Below, in pieces: positions 1-5,968 of a stretch of DNA of 33,925 nucleotides. The stretch lies in the IMG/VR virus record IMGVR_UViG_3300037159_000009, positions 1 to 33,925 of that record; one strand, 5' to 3'. Within the stretch, counting starts at the first letter, position 1; every line of letters starts with the position of its first letter. This DNA comes from a virus. The notes under the pieces are model-generated. The model was given only the letters and a program-made list of their open reading frames with translations. It was not told the origin of the DNA and ran no database searches. The translations under genes were made by a program, and so were the position numbers.

Positions 1-177
1 AAGTTGCGCGGCGCTCATTGCGTAGGCGCGGGCCGTCATCAGCCGCACGTCTTCGCCTTCTGATAACCACAGCTTCACGCGATCGACCATTGCGGGCACA
101 GGTTCGCCTATTTCGTCGCCTTGGTGATCGCTGTTTGCGAGTGTGCCGTCGAGGTCAACGCCGATCCACTCGCTCAT
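1..177 (-). CDS. HAD-superfamily phosphatase-like protein, C-terminus cut by window edge
   Basis: The reading frame starts at ATG 177 and runs off the left edge, giving 59 visible residues. Residues 5-12 read IGVDLDGTLA, the HAD motif I DxDGT whose first Asp is the nucleophile and second the acid/base. The sequence VRLMTARA near residue 48 fits HAD motif II (hydrophobic strand ending in T). The start overlaps the stop of the upstream gene as ATGA, so it is probably translationally coupled. It is the last visible gene of the TerS-TerL transcript. Small HAD proteins are common in phages and may act on nucleotides or polynucleotide 3' ends; the substrate cannot be inferred here. Motifs III and IV lie outside the window. 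Confidence 0.8.
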   Translation of the reverse strand, partial: MSEWIGVDLDGTLANSDHQGDEIGEPVPAMVDRVKLWLSEGEDVRLMTARAYAMSAAQL

Positions 178-386
178 GCCTTCACCGCGTAAATAACTTC
201 AACAGTTCCGTCCGCAAGTCGCGCAATGTAGTCGCCTTTGCGCGCCCACTTGAAGCCTTTGCCGTACTCGATGCGCGCTTTGTCCGGGCCGCCGCGCCAG
301 CTGCCGTCATCGTTTGATGTGACTACTTTATTGGCGGTCACAAGGTCCGCCCACCAGTCGGGCCACTCGTCGCCGAGCTTAAACAT
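174..386 (-). CDS. Small hypothetical protein downstream of TerL
   Basis: This is a 70-residue acidic/aromatic protein beginning MFKLGDEWPDWW, with a Trp-rich N-terminus and a C-terminal half (KGDYIARLADGTVEVIYAVKA) that looks like a small beta structure. I chose ATG 386 because it lies two bases after the TerL stop (388-390) and has AGG eight bases upstream. The frame is open to an ATG at 440, which has a GGAGGAG run upstream, but that extension (88 aa) would overlap the TerL Glu-rich tail by 53 bases, and the GA-rich run is explained by TerL Glu codons. Its own stop overlaps the HAD gene start. I recognise no family. Confidence 0.7.
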   Translation of the reverse strand: MFKLGDEWPDWWADLVTANKVVTSNDDGSWRGGPDKARIEYGKGFKWARKGDYIARLADGTVEVIYAVKA

Positions 387-387
387 G

Positions 388-1878
388 CTAGTAACCTGTG
401 ACACGACTTCTCCCTTGTTGCGCGCCGCCGGCCGCGACATCCGCGTGATACTCCTCCTCCTCGAGTTCGTCTTCGGTCGGCGGGGTTATCACTTCGTCCA
501 GTGCCATGCCAAGTTGACTCAGTGTGTCGACCACATCATCGTGCGCACCGCGCGGGAACTGAAGCATCTCCTGCTCGACGTCATCATACCAGTCGGCCGA
601 CTTGTCAAAGCGCACGCGCCGCGCTTTCATACGGGCACGTACGGACGTTGCGCGTGTCACTTTATCTTTGGACGGAACCGCTAAGTGGATATTTAAGAAC
701 ACGTTGCGTCGCGCCATTTCCTCGTTCAAGTACGGCCCTAACGCTTTCTGGATCGCGCCCGACTCGATAATCCACAACTCCGGTTCATACTCCTCATGCA
801 CGCGGAATATGTGGTCAACAAGCGTTTTCGGATCGAACCGACCCTTCGTCACGTTCACGATATCAAGGTATTGCTCGGGGTCTAGTGTCGCTACAGTGAT
901 AGCCGAACGGTCGGCGTGCTGCTTGGTGGACACGGCCAAGTCAACCGATGCGTAGAAGTTGAGCGGTCGTTTGCCTGGATCGCTTTCCCAGTCCCTGTAC
1001 AGCGGCGCTGGGATGCCGATCATATCTTCGCGGTCGAAAAACGAATTCCCTTCCGCGATAGGCTGATTCAAATACTCCTGCGAGTAGGCGTCGGCTTTCC
1101 CGCGATTTATAAGCGTCTGCCGCTCGGCGCGTAAATCGGCTTCCGGCCAGCGCGCAGGCCACAGGATATCGGAGAAATCGTCGAACGAATGATGCGCGCG
1201 CCAAAGGTGCGTAGTCCACGTCGGATCACCAATCAGTTCTTGCAGGAGTGAGTTGAACGCCAGTATCGTGCCGACGATCCTTATCAGACAGTCCTTGGAT
1301 CCGCCCGGAAGCAACTGCTTGTCAAACCAATCCTTGAATTTCTTGAGCCGTTCGGGGTTCGTGACGATCTCATCGAACTCGAGATCGTCGCCCAGGATTA
1401 GGTTGGGGCGCTTGCTGCGCCACTTGAGCCCGCGAAGCCTTTGTTCCGAACCTTTGGCGAAAACCCGGCACTGGTAGCCGTCCGAGAATTCGATAATCAT
1501 CTCCGCGTCAGTGTCCTTCAGGAACGCGCGGAAACCGAAATCCCGGCATAGTTCCTCGTTCTCGTAGAACTCGTTCTTGATTTCCTTCAACTGGTGGACG
1601 GCTTGCGTCTCGCTATCTGAGACGATCATCACGTGATCGCGCAGACGGAACACGATCGCCGCCATCGCAAACGTGAACGTGATCGCGGTTGACTTGGCGT
1701 GATTGCGCGGCGCGGCCCACGCGCAGCGCTTCTTCGCGGGGTCGCACGCTTCCGCCCACATCGTACGGTGGAAGTCGGCGGTGCCTACCGAGTCATCGAA
1801 GCGCTCCCACAAGTAATGCTTCTGGAAGCCTTCGATGAGCGCGACGTCGAGTTTGCCTTTAGGCTTGCGGCTCGCCAT
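388..1878 (-). CDS. terL: Terminase large subunit (ATPase-nuclease packaging motor)
   Basis: This 496-residue protein has the two-domain layout of large terminases. The N-terminal ATPase has a Walker A-like APRNHAKST at about residues 56-64 and a Walker B ILGDDLE at about 161-167. The C-terminal RNase H-like nuclease has FYASVDLAVS with a catalytic Asp near 313, IESG in the middle, and HDDVVD near the end. It pumps DNA into the prohead and cuts it. I chose ATG 1878, which shares one base with the TAA of the 31-aa ORF upstream (TAATG); a TTG at 1896 is open in frame but has no good ribosome site. The tail has a DELEEEE acidic run. The DNA-end type (cos or pac) cannot be told from the sequence alone. 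Confidence 0.95.
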   Translation of the reverse strand: MASRKPKGKLDVALIEGFQKHYLWERFDDSVGTADFHRTMWAEACDPAKKRCAWAAPRNHAKSTAITFTFAMAAIVFRLRDHVMIVSDSETQAVHQLKEIKNEFYENEELCRDFGFRAFLKDTDAEMIIEFSDGYQCRVFAKGSEQRLRGLKWRSKRPNLILGDDLEFDEIVTNPERLKKFKDWFDKQLLPGGSKDCLIRIVGTILAFNSLLQELIGDPTWTTHLWRAHHSFDDFSDILWPARWPEADLRAERQTLINRGKADAYSQEYLNQPIAEGNSFFDREDMIGIPAPLYRDWESDPGKRPLNFYASVDLAVSTKQHADRSAITVATLDPEQYLDIVNVTKGRFDPKTLVDHIFRVHEEYEPELWIIESGAIQKALGPYLNEEMARRNVFLNIHLAVPSKDKVTRATSVRARMKARRVRFDKSADWYDDVEQEMLQFPRGAHDDVVDTLSQLGMALDEVITPPTEDELEEEEYHADVAAGGAQQGRSRVTGY

Positions 1879-1973
1879 TACTGAAGCGAACCCCAAATGC
1901 TAATCTTGGTATATTCCATCTTCCCGTATTTCCAAAACGTGTACTTCACGGCGAACACGGGCGTGTAGGTCAT
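1878..1973 (-). CDS. 31-aa micro-ORF coupled to terL
   Basis: The ORF begins MTYTPVFAVKYTFWKYGK and ends ISIWGSLQ, rich in Tyr, Phe, Trp and Lys with alternating hydrophobics that could form a beta hairpin. It is supported by position: its ATG overlaps the stop of the previous gene as ATGA, and its TAA shares one base with the terL ATG (TAATG). It fills exactly the gap that would otherwise be empty between these genes. The codon pattern is ordinary. It could be a real virion or regulatory peptide, or a coupling leader whose main role is to deliver ribosomes to terL. I know no family. Confidence 0.55.
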   Translation of the reverse strand: MTYTPVFAVKYTFWKYGKMEYTKISIWGSLQ

Positions 1974-2107
1974 TTCGGTTTCTTCTTGGCTTTGCGCGCG
2001 GTGCTCAAAGCGATAGCCACCGCCTGCTTCTGCGGCTTGCCGGCGGCCATCTCCGTCTTGATGTTCGAAGAAACGGCTTTCTTACTCTTTCCTTTTTTCA
2101 GAGGCAT
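1970..2107 (-). CDS. Small basic phage protein (KKGKSKKAVSSNIKTEM family)
   Basis: This 45-residue Lys-rich protein begins MPLKKGKSKKAVSSNIK and ends in TARKAKKKPK. The central segment TEMAAGKPQKQAVAIAL is a pattern I recognise from small proteins found near packaging and portal genes of many podoviruses; their function is not established. ATG 2107 is preceded by GGAAGAAG at a good distance, so I prefer it to the longer open frame reaching 2200, whose extra N-terminus is read out of frame across the neighbouring gene. Its high positive charge suggests nucleic-acid contact, which is inference only. It overlaps the genes on both sides by four and ten bases. Confidence 0.8.
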   Translation of the reverse strand: MPLKKGKSKKAVSSNIKTEMAAGKPQKQAVAIALSTARKAKKKPK

Positions 2108-2238
2108 GACTTCTTCCAGTTGAGGAACGCCGTAACCGGGCTCCCGCCGGATCCTAGCCGGGTCCACGCGGGGAAGATGACGTAGGAGTAGCAAAACCAC
2201 ACGCCCTGCGACATGTGGATGCGCGGTTTATTTCCCAT
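2098..2238 (-). CDS. Tiny aromatic protein, KPRI-type
   Basis: This 46-residue ORF begins MGNKPRIHMSQGVWFC and ends in SPVTAFLNWKK plus four residues. The scheme KPRI, then GxW, then PxxAFxxW resembles a group of tiny phage proteins that I recall from podovirus packaging regions; this is family resemblance by eye. It overlaps the upstream gene by 11 bases and the downstream gene by ten. An alternative ATG at 2214 would remove eight residues, but the KPRI segment argues for the longer form. No strong ribosome site is seen, so expression probably depends on coupling. Function is unknown. Confidence 0.6.
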   Translation of the reverse strand: MGNKPRIHMSQGVWFCYSYVIFPAWTRLGSGGSPVTAFLNWKKSCL

Positions 2239-2410
2239 GTTCGTCGTCAATGTGCGCGCGCACCGTCTGCCAGTTCTGCCAGGCAGTATTGCGGTCTTCG
2301 AAGTACAAATTGCCGGAGGTGCAGTACCAGCGGAGGAAGTTATTCCACTCCGCCGACGTGCGCTTGCCTGCGGCCGTCTGCATCACCGCGCTCGAAGCTG
2401 GCGTGATCAT
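2228..2410 (-). CDS. Small hypothetical protein in the TerS-TerL gap
   Basis: The 60-residue protein begins MITPASSAVMQTAAGKRT and continues with an aromatic, Asn/Trp-rich half containing EWNNFLRWYCTSGN and NTAWQNWQTVRAHIDDE. The spaced Trp residues and amphipathic pattern suggest a short helical protein. The start at ATG 2410 overlaps the upstream stop (ATGA), and the TAA end overlaps the next gene by 11 bases. I do not recognise a family and see no signal peptide or membrane segment. Position within the packaging transcript suggests a late, perhaps virion-related role. Confidence 0.7.
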   Translation of the reverse strand: MITPASSAVMQTAAGKRTSAEWNNFLRWYCTSGNLYFEDRNTAWQNWQTVRAHIDDEHGK

Positions 2411-2544
2411 TTGCTGCCCCGACTGTTCAACTCAAAAGCGAAATCCATCGCGCGAACAACGTCGCCGGTCCACATACCGCTATTGGCGTACACCCGCCAC
2501 TTGCCCCGGCTGAAGCTGATCTTAGGCTTACGCATTGTTTTCAT
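2407..2544 (-). CDS. Tiny hypothetical protein, KPKI-type
   Basis: This 45-residue ORF begins MKTMRKPKISFSRGKWRV and continues GDVVRAMDFAFELN. The layout, a KPxI segment followed by a GKW turn and then an amphipathic Ala/Phe helix, parallels the 2098-2238 gene, so the two may be distant paralogues. It starts at ATG 2544, inside the ATGA overlap with the preceding gene, and its TGA overlaps the next ATG the same way. A second in-frame ATG lies three codons later. Function is unknown. Confidence 0.6.
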   Translation of the reverse strand: MKTMRKPKISFSRGKWRVYANSGMWTGDVVRAMDFAFELNSRGSK

Positions 2545-2696
2545 TTCCCACCCTTACCCGAAGACTTGCCGCCCTTGGCCGAGCCCGTGAACTTGCCGCC
2601 GGACTTGGTGTGAACGCACTTCTTCGCACCGCGAGTAGGCTTGCACTTGCCGCCGGCCATGAGCGACTTCGGAGTAGAACCCCGGGTCGTTACCAT
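2541..2696 (-). CDS. Small Gly/Lys-rich basic protein
   Basis: This 51-residue protein begins MVTTRGSTPKSLMAGGKC and has a low-complexity Gly/Lys/Ser tail (GGKSSGKGGK). Two cysteines lie at about residues 18 and 27, too few for a classic zinc site. The strong positive charge is typical of nucleic-acid-contacting or packaged proteins, which is inference. It overlaps its neighbours by ATGA junctions on both sides. The codon pattern is GC-rich at third positions, consistent with coding use rather than chance. Function is unknown. Confidence 0.65.
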   Translation of the reverse strand: MVTTRGSTPKSLMAGGKCKPTRGAKKCVHTKSGGKFTGSAKGGKSSGKGGK

Positions 2697-2926
2697 CACA
2701 TCGCCTTTTTAGCTTTGTGCTTAGTCGTGCGCTCGCCCCGGCTCGGCTTCTTGGGGCTACCCTTACCGCCTTTCTTCGGCTGCGCTTCGCGGTCGGGCTT
2801 AATCGTTTTGCCTTTCGTTGCCATCTCAATCACCTCTCGCATAGAAAATTCCAGCAGCTTCCTTTCACGCTCAAGAAGTACCGGATCGGTTTGCGTGCTC
2901 GTACCGTACACCACTCGCGTTAGCAT
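2696..2926 (-). CDS. Lys-rich hypothetical protein after TerS
   Basis: The 76-residue protein has an N-terminal helical, mixed-charge part (LLERERKLLEFSMREVIEM) and a Lys/Gly/Pro-rich basic C-terminus ending HKAKKAM. ATG 2926 has GAGG eight bases upstream and overlaps the terS TAA by seven bases. Internal ATGs at residues 29 and 35 could give a 48- or 42-residue form consisting mainly of the basic part. With the 45-aa and 51-aa basic genes next to it, this is the third small cationic protein between terS and terL. Function is unknown. Confidence 0.75.
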   Translation of the reverse strand: MLTRVVYGTSTQTDPVLLERERKLLEFSMREVIEMATKGKTIKPDREAQPKKGGKGSPKKPSRGERTTKHKAKKAM

Positions 2927-3462
2927 AAATCATCCTCTATTATATTTGACTCAACATCCACCACTTCACCCTTGCCCGTCAACTTCTCGTTCAACGCATA
3001 CTGCCTAAGTTTATCCGCAATTCGGTCCAACGCGCTTTCCGCCTTGTCGTCCACTTCAGGCTCACGCCTGATCGCCGTGCGCTTGTCGAAGAGTACACCG
3101 GTTACGATCGCCAGATCCTTGGCTGTCAACTTCTGCTGAGCTCGGAAAACACCTTCCTTGGTGATGAGTACCTTCTCGTCGCCCTCATCGATTCGCTGCT
3201 CGAGCGCGACCAGTGTCTTCGCCAGGATCTTCGTGATGTGGCCATCAAGATGCTTGTCGCCGGCGCGCTTCAACTCCTTCAACGCTTTGTCGAACCACGC
3301 TTCCGCCTTCCACTTCAAAGCCGTGTTGCGGTGGACTCCCGCAATCAGTATCGCCTTATCCTGGCTGCCCGTCTCGAAGTAGGCGGCGACGAACGCGTTG
3401 CGCTTGTCCCAGTCAGGAACCGCCAGTTGCCCTGCCGTGGACGGGATTTTTGTGTTTGTCAT
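2920..3462 (-). CDS. terS: Terminase small subunit (DNA recognition)
   Basis: This 180-residue protein sits first in the minus-strand packaging transcript, with terL about 1 kb downstream. Residues 20-60 (DKRNAFVAAYFETGSQDK, then AILIAGVHRNTALKWKAE) form a homeodomain-like helix-turn-helix resembling TerS DNA-binding domains. The middle (KLTAKDLAIVTGVLFDKRTA) matches the recurring segment of phage TerS proteins, and the C-terminus is acidic. The protein is known to bind the packaging start site and feed DNA to TerL. The ribosome site (AAAAAGTAA) is weak. The 280-base leader contains several inverted repeats and is a candidate packaging-site or promoter region. Confidence 0.85.
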   Translation of the reverse strand: MTNTKIPSTAGQLAVPDWDKRNAFVAAYFETGSQDKAILIAGVHRNTALKWKAEAWFDKALKELKRAGDKHLDGHITKILAKTLVALEQRIDEGDEKVLITKEGVFRAQQKLTAKDLAIVTGVLFDKRTAIRREPEVDDKAESALDRIADKLRQYALNEKLTGKGEVVDVESNIIEDDLC

Positions 3463-3472
3463 TTACTTTTTA

Positions 3473-3502
3473 AGTTGGCGAGAGCGTCCGGGCAGGCCAA
3501 CT
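3473..3502. repeat. Inverted repeat in the terS leader
   Basis: AGTTGGC at 3473-3479 is matched by GCCAACT at 3496-3502, giving a perfect seven-base stem with a 16-base GC-rich loop. It lies 11 bases before the terS start, so in the transcript it would sit close to the ribosome site and could reduce translation initiation. It could equally be part of a terminase recognition site. Confidence 0.45.
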
Positions 3503-3549
3503 CCGGATACCTTCGGTAACACCGTCACTCTCACGACTGCGCTTTCCTA

Positions 3550-3564
3550 ACCGATTCGAACGGT
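3550..3564. promoter_or_regulatory. Palindrome, possible operator
   Basis: The 15-base segment ACCGATTCGAACGGT has outer ACCG/CGGT arms around a central TTCGAA palindrome. It lies in the leader between the divergent 3745 gene and terS, where an operator would be expected. No protein can be assigned. A tRNA T-arm was considered and rejected. Confidence 0.3.
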
Positions 3565-3629
3565 CACTCCGCAAGCCGCGTGTTCAGGCTGAATAGAGTT
3601 GGGCTGATAGGGCTGTGATCTCCCGTCCC

Positions 3630-3652
3630 GCCGGCTATACCTGAAAGCCGGC
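3630..3652. repeat. GCCGGC hairpin, copy 1
   Basis: GCCGGCT (3630-3636) and AGCCGGC (3646-3652) form a perfect seven-base stem with a nine-base loop ending in GAA. There is no T-run on either side, so it is not a classic terminator. A similar hairpin with the same stem and the same GAA loop end occurs at 15146-15178. The rest of 3463-3689 holds no gene that I can support. Confidence 0.5.
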
Positions 3653-3689
3653 ACACATCAGAAAGCGCATGCGTGAGAATGCTTACAAC

Positions 3690-3718
3690 TTGCTTCTGCA
3701 TCATGTGCAAAGCATACT
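3690..3718 (+). promoter_or_regulatory. Sigma70-like promoter for the 3745 gene
   Basis: TTGCTT at 3690-3695 and CATACT at 3713-3718 are 17 bases apart. Initiation would fall near 3725, just before the AAAGGAG ribosome site of the 3745 gene, and the gene is closed by a terminator, so it looks like a monocistronic unit. Confidence 0.5.
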
Positions 3719-3744
3719 ACACCCTTACCTAAAGGAGCAACACG

Positions 3745-4056
3745 ATGAGCGAAGTCCAAACCCCCGGCACCGAAGTCCCGACGCCTGCTGTCGCTGTAGA
3801 AAATCCCGTAGTCCCAAACGTATCTGCGCCGGCTGCGGTCGTTTCCGAGCCGCCGGTTGGCGCTGCTCCTGCCGCTGGCGCTGAAGTCCCAAACGTTGCG
3901 CCGGCTGTGACACCTTCAACCGCTACGGCTGGCGCTGTCCCTTCTGTTGAAACCCTCCCCGTGTCCGAGCTCGCCCACGTGTTTGACGCCTTCGAACACT
4001 TCTCGTTGATGGAAGGCGTCTCCCGCCTGTACGCGCTCGCCAAGAAGTACCTGTAA
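3745..4056 (+). CDS. Ala/Pro/Val-rich small protein, monocistronic
   Basis: The 103-residue protein has a long, presumably disordered N-terminal two thirds built of Ala, Pro, Val, Thr and Glu, with a near-repeat EVPTP / VPNVSAPA / EVPNVAPAV. A folded-looking amphipathic C-terminal helix spans roughly residues 73-103 and contains LAHVFDAFEHFSL and LYALAKKYL. An AAAGGAG ribosome site precedes ATG 3745 by a good distance. It is flanked by its own promoter and by a strong terminator and lies on the opposite strand to the packaging genes. The design, a flexible linker plus a helix, would suit a small protein that docks on a partner; that is inference and I know no family. Confidence 0.8.
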   Translation: MSEVQTPGTEVPTPAVAVENPVVPNVSAPAAVVSEPPVGAAPAAGAEVPNVAPAVTPSTATAGAVPSVETLPVSELAHVFDAFEHFSLMEGVSRLYALAKKYL

Positions 4057-4057
4057 A

Positions 4058-4086
4058 AGAAAAGGCCCCTTTCGGGGCCTCTTTCA
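4058..4086. terminator. Bidirectional rho-independent terminator
   Basis: AGGCCCC (4063-4069), loop TTTC, GGGGCCT (4074-4080) forms a perfect seven-base stem. On the plus strand it is followed by CTTTC. On the minus strand it is followed by TTTTCTTTT, the better U-tract. It separates the plus 3745 gene from the converging minus 4176-4478 unit. Confidence 0.85.
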
Positions 4087-4179
4087 ATCCACCTTAGCGA
4101 CCATCGCTACAGGCAACTTCGTGGTCCGCTTCTCGCAACTCTGAAAATATCTCAGAATCGAAATCAGCAGGGCTATCAC
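4084..4179 (-). CDS. Possible 31-aa peptide coupled to the 4176 gene
   Basis: A GTG at 4179 overlaps the TGA of the upstream gene as GTGA and opens a 31-codon frame beginning MIALLISILRYFQSCEK and ending AMVAKVD. The first 12 residues are hydrophobic and could insert in a membrane. It stops just before the terminator stem. The only support is the coupled start and tight fit to the terminator, so it may be spurious. Confidence 0.3.
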   Translation of the reverse strand: MIALLISILRYFQSCEKRTTKLPVAMVAKVD

Positions 4180-4478
4180 GGCGTCACCGTCGCGGTCATC
4201 GAGCTCGGCTGTGCAAACGTGGTGACTGTGCTCGTGCCCACAACCACGCTGATCGAAAAAGGGGTGCCGAGATTCGCACCCGTCGAATCGAGGCGTTGAG
4301 CCGTTGCCGTGTAAGTATCGGCAACAACTGCCGAGAAGGTTGCCACCAGTGCATCCACGTCTTGCGTGGCAAACACGGTGCCGGCCGATGCCGTGAGGGT
4401 AAAGCGCAGCTTGCCTGACGTGATACCGGCAGGCAGGGTTGCGTCCACGGTTGCGACTTGAAGAAGAACTGTAGCCAT
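4176..4478 (-). CDS. Small beta-rich protein, Ig-like appearance
   Basis: The 100-residue protein is rich in Thr, Ala, Val and Ser with alternating hydrophobic strands (KLRFTLTASAGTVFA, TYTATAQRLDSTGANLG, FSISVVVGTSTVTTF). This pattern, ending a strand with ADTYTATAQRLD, resembles small Ig-like or bacteriophage decoration domains; the assignment is by look only. GGAG nine bases before ATG 4478 supports the start. There is no signal peptide. It is a short transcription unit between the 0.5 kb non-coding region and the bidirectional terminator. It may be a virion accessory protein, but this is inference. Confidence 0.75.
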   Translation of the reverse strand: MATVLLQVATVDATLPAGITSGKLRFTLTASAGTVFATQDVDALVATFSAVVADTYTATAQRLDSTGANLGTPFSISVVVGTSTVTTFAQPSSMTATVTP

Positions 4479-4979
4479 GATCTGTTACTCCGAAGTGGGA
4501 AGACAAGCCACGAGTTTATAGGGCTTGACACGTAAGGGTTGTGAGCGTTGGTAAGGTGGTCGGTATATGTGCCCGAAATCGCGTGTACAGATTTACAACA
4601 AATGTTGTCAAAATTCGTGCCGCTGACAACATGTGCGTTTCTGCACGGTTTGCACGTTCTGTCTGGCAGAACGCTAACCGCTATTTGCAAATCTGCAGAA
4701 TTAGCTGTTTACGATTAGCTTACAACTGTTAACCCTTTGTTTTTGCGGCAATTTTAGAAACAGGGTAGTAACAGTTACAGTTACCGCGAATTTACCCCCG
4801 AGGGCCCGGCCAAAAACCGACCGACCGGTAGGTAGCCCGGAAACTGTGGCGTGGAACCAACGAACAGGCTGTTCCACGCTGCGAACGGTTGATAACGTTG
4901 ATTACGTCGCATCGGTTTAACATACGGAAGTCGTTTGCAATCAATGACTTACAGCACGCGACGCGCAAAGGAGGGGCCT
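4479..4979. other. 500-bp AT-richer non-coding region with repeats
   Basis: No credible gene is seen; the short plus-strand frame at 4541-4732 lacks a ribosome site and coding character. The stretch is clearly richer in A and T than its surroundings, mainly at 4570-4790. It holds ACAACA-AA-TGTTGT near 4600, TTAGCT repeated at about 4701 and 4715, AACTGTTA (4724-4731) facing TAACAGTT (4769-4776), a tandem CAGTTA pair, and a strong inverted repeat at 4849-4879. TATAAA on the minus strand near 4520 could be a -10 for the 4176-4478 gene. Repeat density and composition suit a regulatory region or an origin. Confidence 0.5.
4849..4879. repeat. Nine-base perfect inverted repeat
   Basis: GCGTGGAAC at 4849-4857 is complementary to GTTCCACGC at 4871-4879, with a 13-base spacer. 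No T-run follows on either strand, so a terminator is unlikely; a protein-binding site or cruciform within the non-coding region is more plausible. Confidence 0.55.
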
Positions 4980-5402
4980 TCAAGCCGCGGGCTGCCGCTT
5001 GCGTGCTGGCGCGCTCGCAGCTTGCACGGGGCGCTTCGCGGCCGGCTTCTTACCGGCGCGGTTGGTCCTTCTATTAAAAGAGGGCGAACACCCTGTCTGT
5101 CGTCCGTGCGGCTTGATGCTTCGCCAGCAGTGCGGGCAGAGCTTGCGGCGGCCTACCGCCGAATAGTCAACAGGCAACACCAGCTCGAAAGCCGTAACCG
5201 GAAAGCCTGGAAGCTTCGCCAAGCGCTTCGCGGACACTGCCGGTATGCAACCCCGCTTGACCCATGTTCCGCCTGCGTAGCGCGTGCCACCTGCCCGCCT
5301 GCCTAGCTCCGAAGCGCTGCCCGCCCACTCGATAGCCATCAACAGAGCGCGTGCGCGTATGCGCTTGTGGAAAGCTTCTATCTCTTCTGATAAGATAGAC
5401 AT
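4980..5402 (-). CDS. Cro/YdaS-like DNA-binding regulator with a Cys-containing, basic tail
   Basis: This 140-residue protein starts at ATG 5402, with AGGAG eight bases upstream; a TTG at 5429 is less likely. Residues about 20-70 (MAIEWAGSASELGRRAGG ... WVKRGCIPAVSAKRLAKL) have the arrangement of Cro/YdaS-type regulators: a helix-turn-helix, then WVKRGxIP before the final helix. Next comes CPHCW, a possible half zinc site, and a Lys/Ala/Arg-rich tail that could bind DNA non-specifically. It is divergent from the HNH gene and borders the 0.5 kb non-coding region, so it may control one or both. Its own first codons carry a seven-base inverted repeat that could be an autoregulatory operator. The role as a phage switch is inference. 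Confidence 0.65.
   Translation of the reverse strand: MSILSEEIEAFHKRIRARALLMAIEWAGSASELGRRAGGTRYAGGTWVKRGCIPAVSAKRLAKLPGFPVTAFELVLPVDYSAVGRRKLCPHCWRSIKPHGRQTGCSPSFNRRTNRAGKKPAAKRPVQAASAPARKRQPAA
5377..5399. promoter_or_regulatory. Seven-base inverted repeat at the regulator start, possible operator
   Basis: TCTATCT (5377-5383) and AGATAGA (5393-5399) are perfect inverted repeats separated by nine bases. The centre-to-centre spacing of about 16 bases would place both half-sites on nearly one face of the helix for a dimer. It overlaps codons 2-8 of the Cro/YdaS-like gene and the leader of the divergent HNH gene. Confidence 0.35.
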
Positions 5403-5430
5403 GAAGCTAACTCCTAATGAGGTTATCAAG

Positions 5431-5952
5431 ATGGAAACGTGGAAAGACGTACCGGGCTATGCAGGATTCTACCAAGTAAGCGATGAGGGTCGCGTGCGCA
5501 GTATGGTGCGTATGACGCCTGATGCAATAGCGCGTGGTGTGCGCAAGGAAAAACAGATACTGGCGTTCGGGCACAACAAGCAGGGCCGGCGCCAGGTGAT
5601 GTTGAGCAAGCACGGCATGCTCAAGCGCTTCCAGGCGCATACGTTGGTGCTGCTGGCGTTCGTCGGCCCGTGTCCTGAGGGTATGGAGTGCCGACACGAT
5701 GACAACGACTACACGAACAACCGACCGGGCAATCTCAGTTGGGGAACGCATACGCAGAACATGCAAGACAAGCAGCGGCACGGCACGCAGACAAGGGGCG
5801 AAAACAGCAAACAAGCAAAGCTAACAGAAGATGACGTTCGCGCTATCCGTGCAGACAAACGCCCTATGCGCGCTATCGCGGCAGACTTCGGCGTGTCGCA
5901 AGTTTGCGTGCTGTTCATCCGCAACCGAAAGACGTGGAAGCATGTCGTTTAA
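5431..5952 (+). CDS. HNH homing endonuclease (NUMOD4 + HNH + HTH)
   Basis: This 173-residue protein has three parts. Residues 1-28 (METWKDVPGYAGFYQVSD, then EGRVRSM) are a NUMOD4 motif. Residues about 80-125 hold the HNH core, with AHTLVLLAFVG, then CRHDDNDYTNNRPGNLSW. The C-terminus (KLTEDDVRAI ... IAADFGVSQ) is a small HTH that aids target recognition. ATG 5431 has GAGG eight bases upstream; ATG 5401 is also in frame but has a weaker site and would overlap the divergent regulator. Such enzymes make site-specific cuts and spread by copying themselves. It is free-standing, not within an intron that I can see. A second, unrelated HNH gene is at 18123. Confidence 0.85.
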   Translation: METWKDVPGYAGFYQVSDEGRVRSMVRMTPDAIARGVRKEKQILAFGHNKQGRRQVMLSKHGMLKRFQAHTLVLLAFVGPCPEGMECRHDDNDYTNNRPGNLSWGTHTQNMQDKQRHGTQTRGENSKQAKLTEDDVRAIRADKRPMRAIAADFGVSQVCVLFIRNRKTWKHVV

Positions 5953-5968
5953 CGTGTGCAAATAGTTC

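Noticed and set aside
3480-3640. tRNA-like T-arm (TTCGAAT in a GACCG/CGGTT stem) on the minus strand
   Set aside because: No matching acceptor stem, and no seven-base anticodon loop with a proper stem at the right distance; treated as a palindromic site.
4541-4732. 63-aa plus-strand frame in the non-coding region
   Set aside because: No ribosome site or promoter next to it; composition unlike neighbouring genes.
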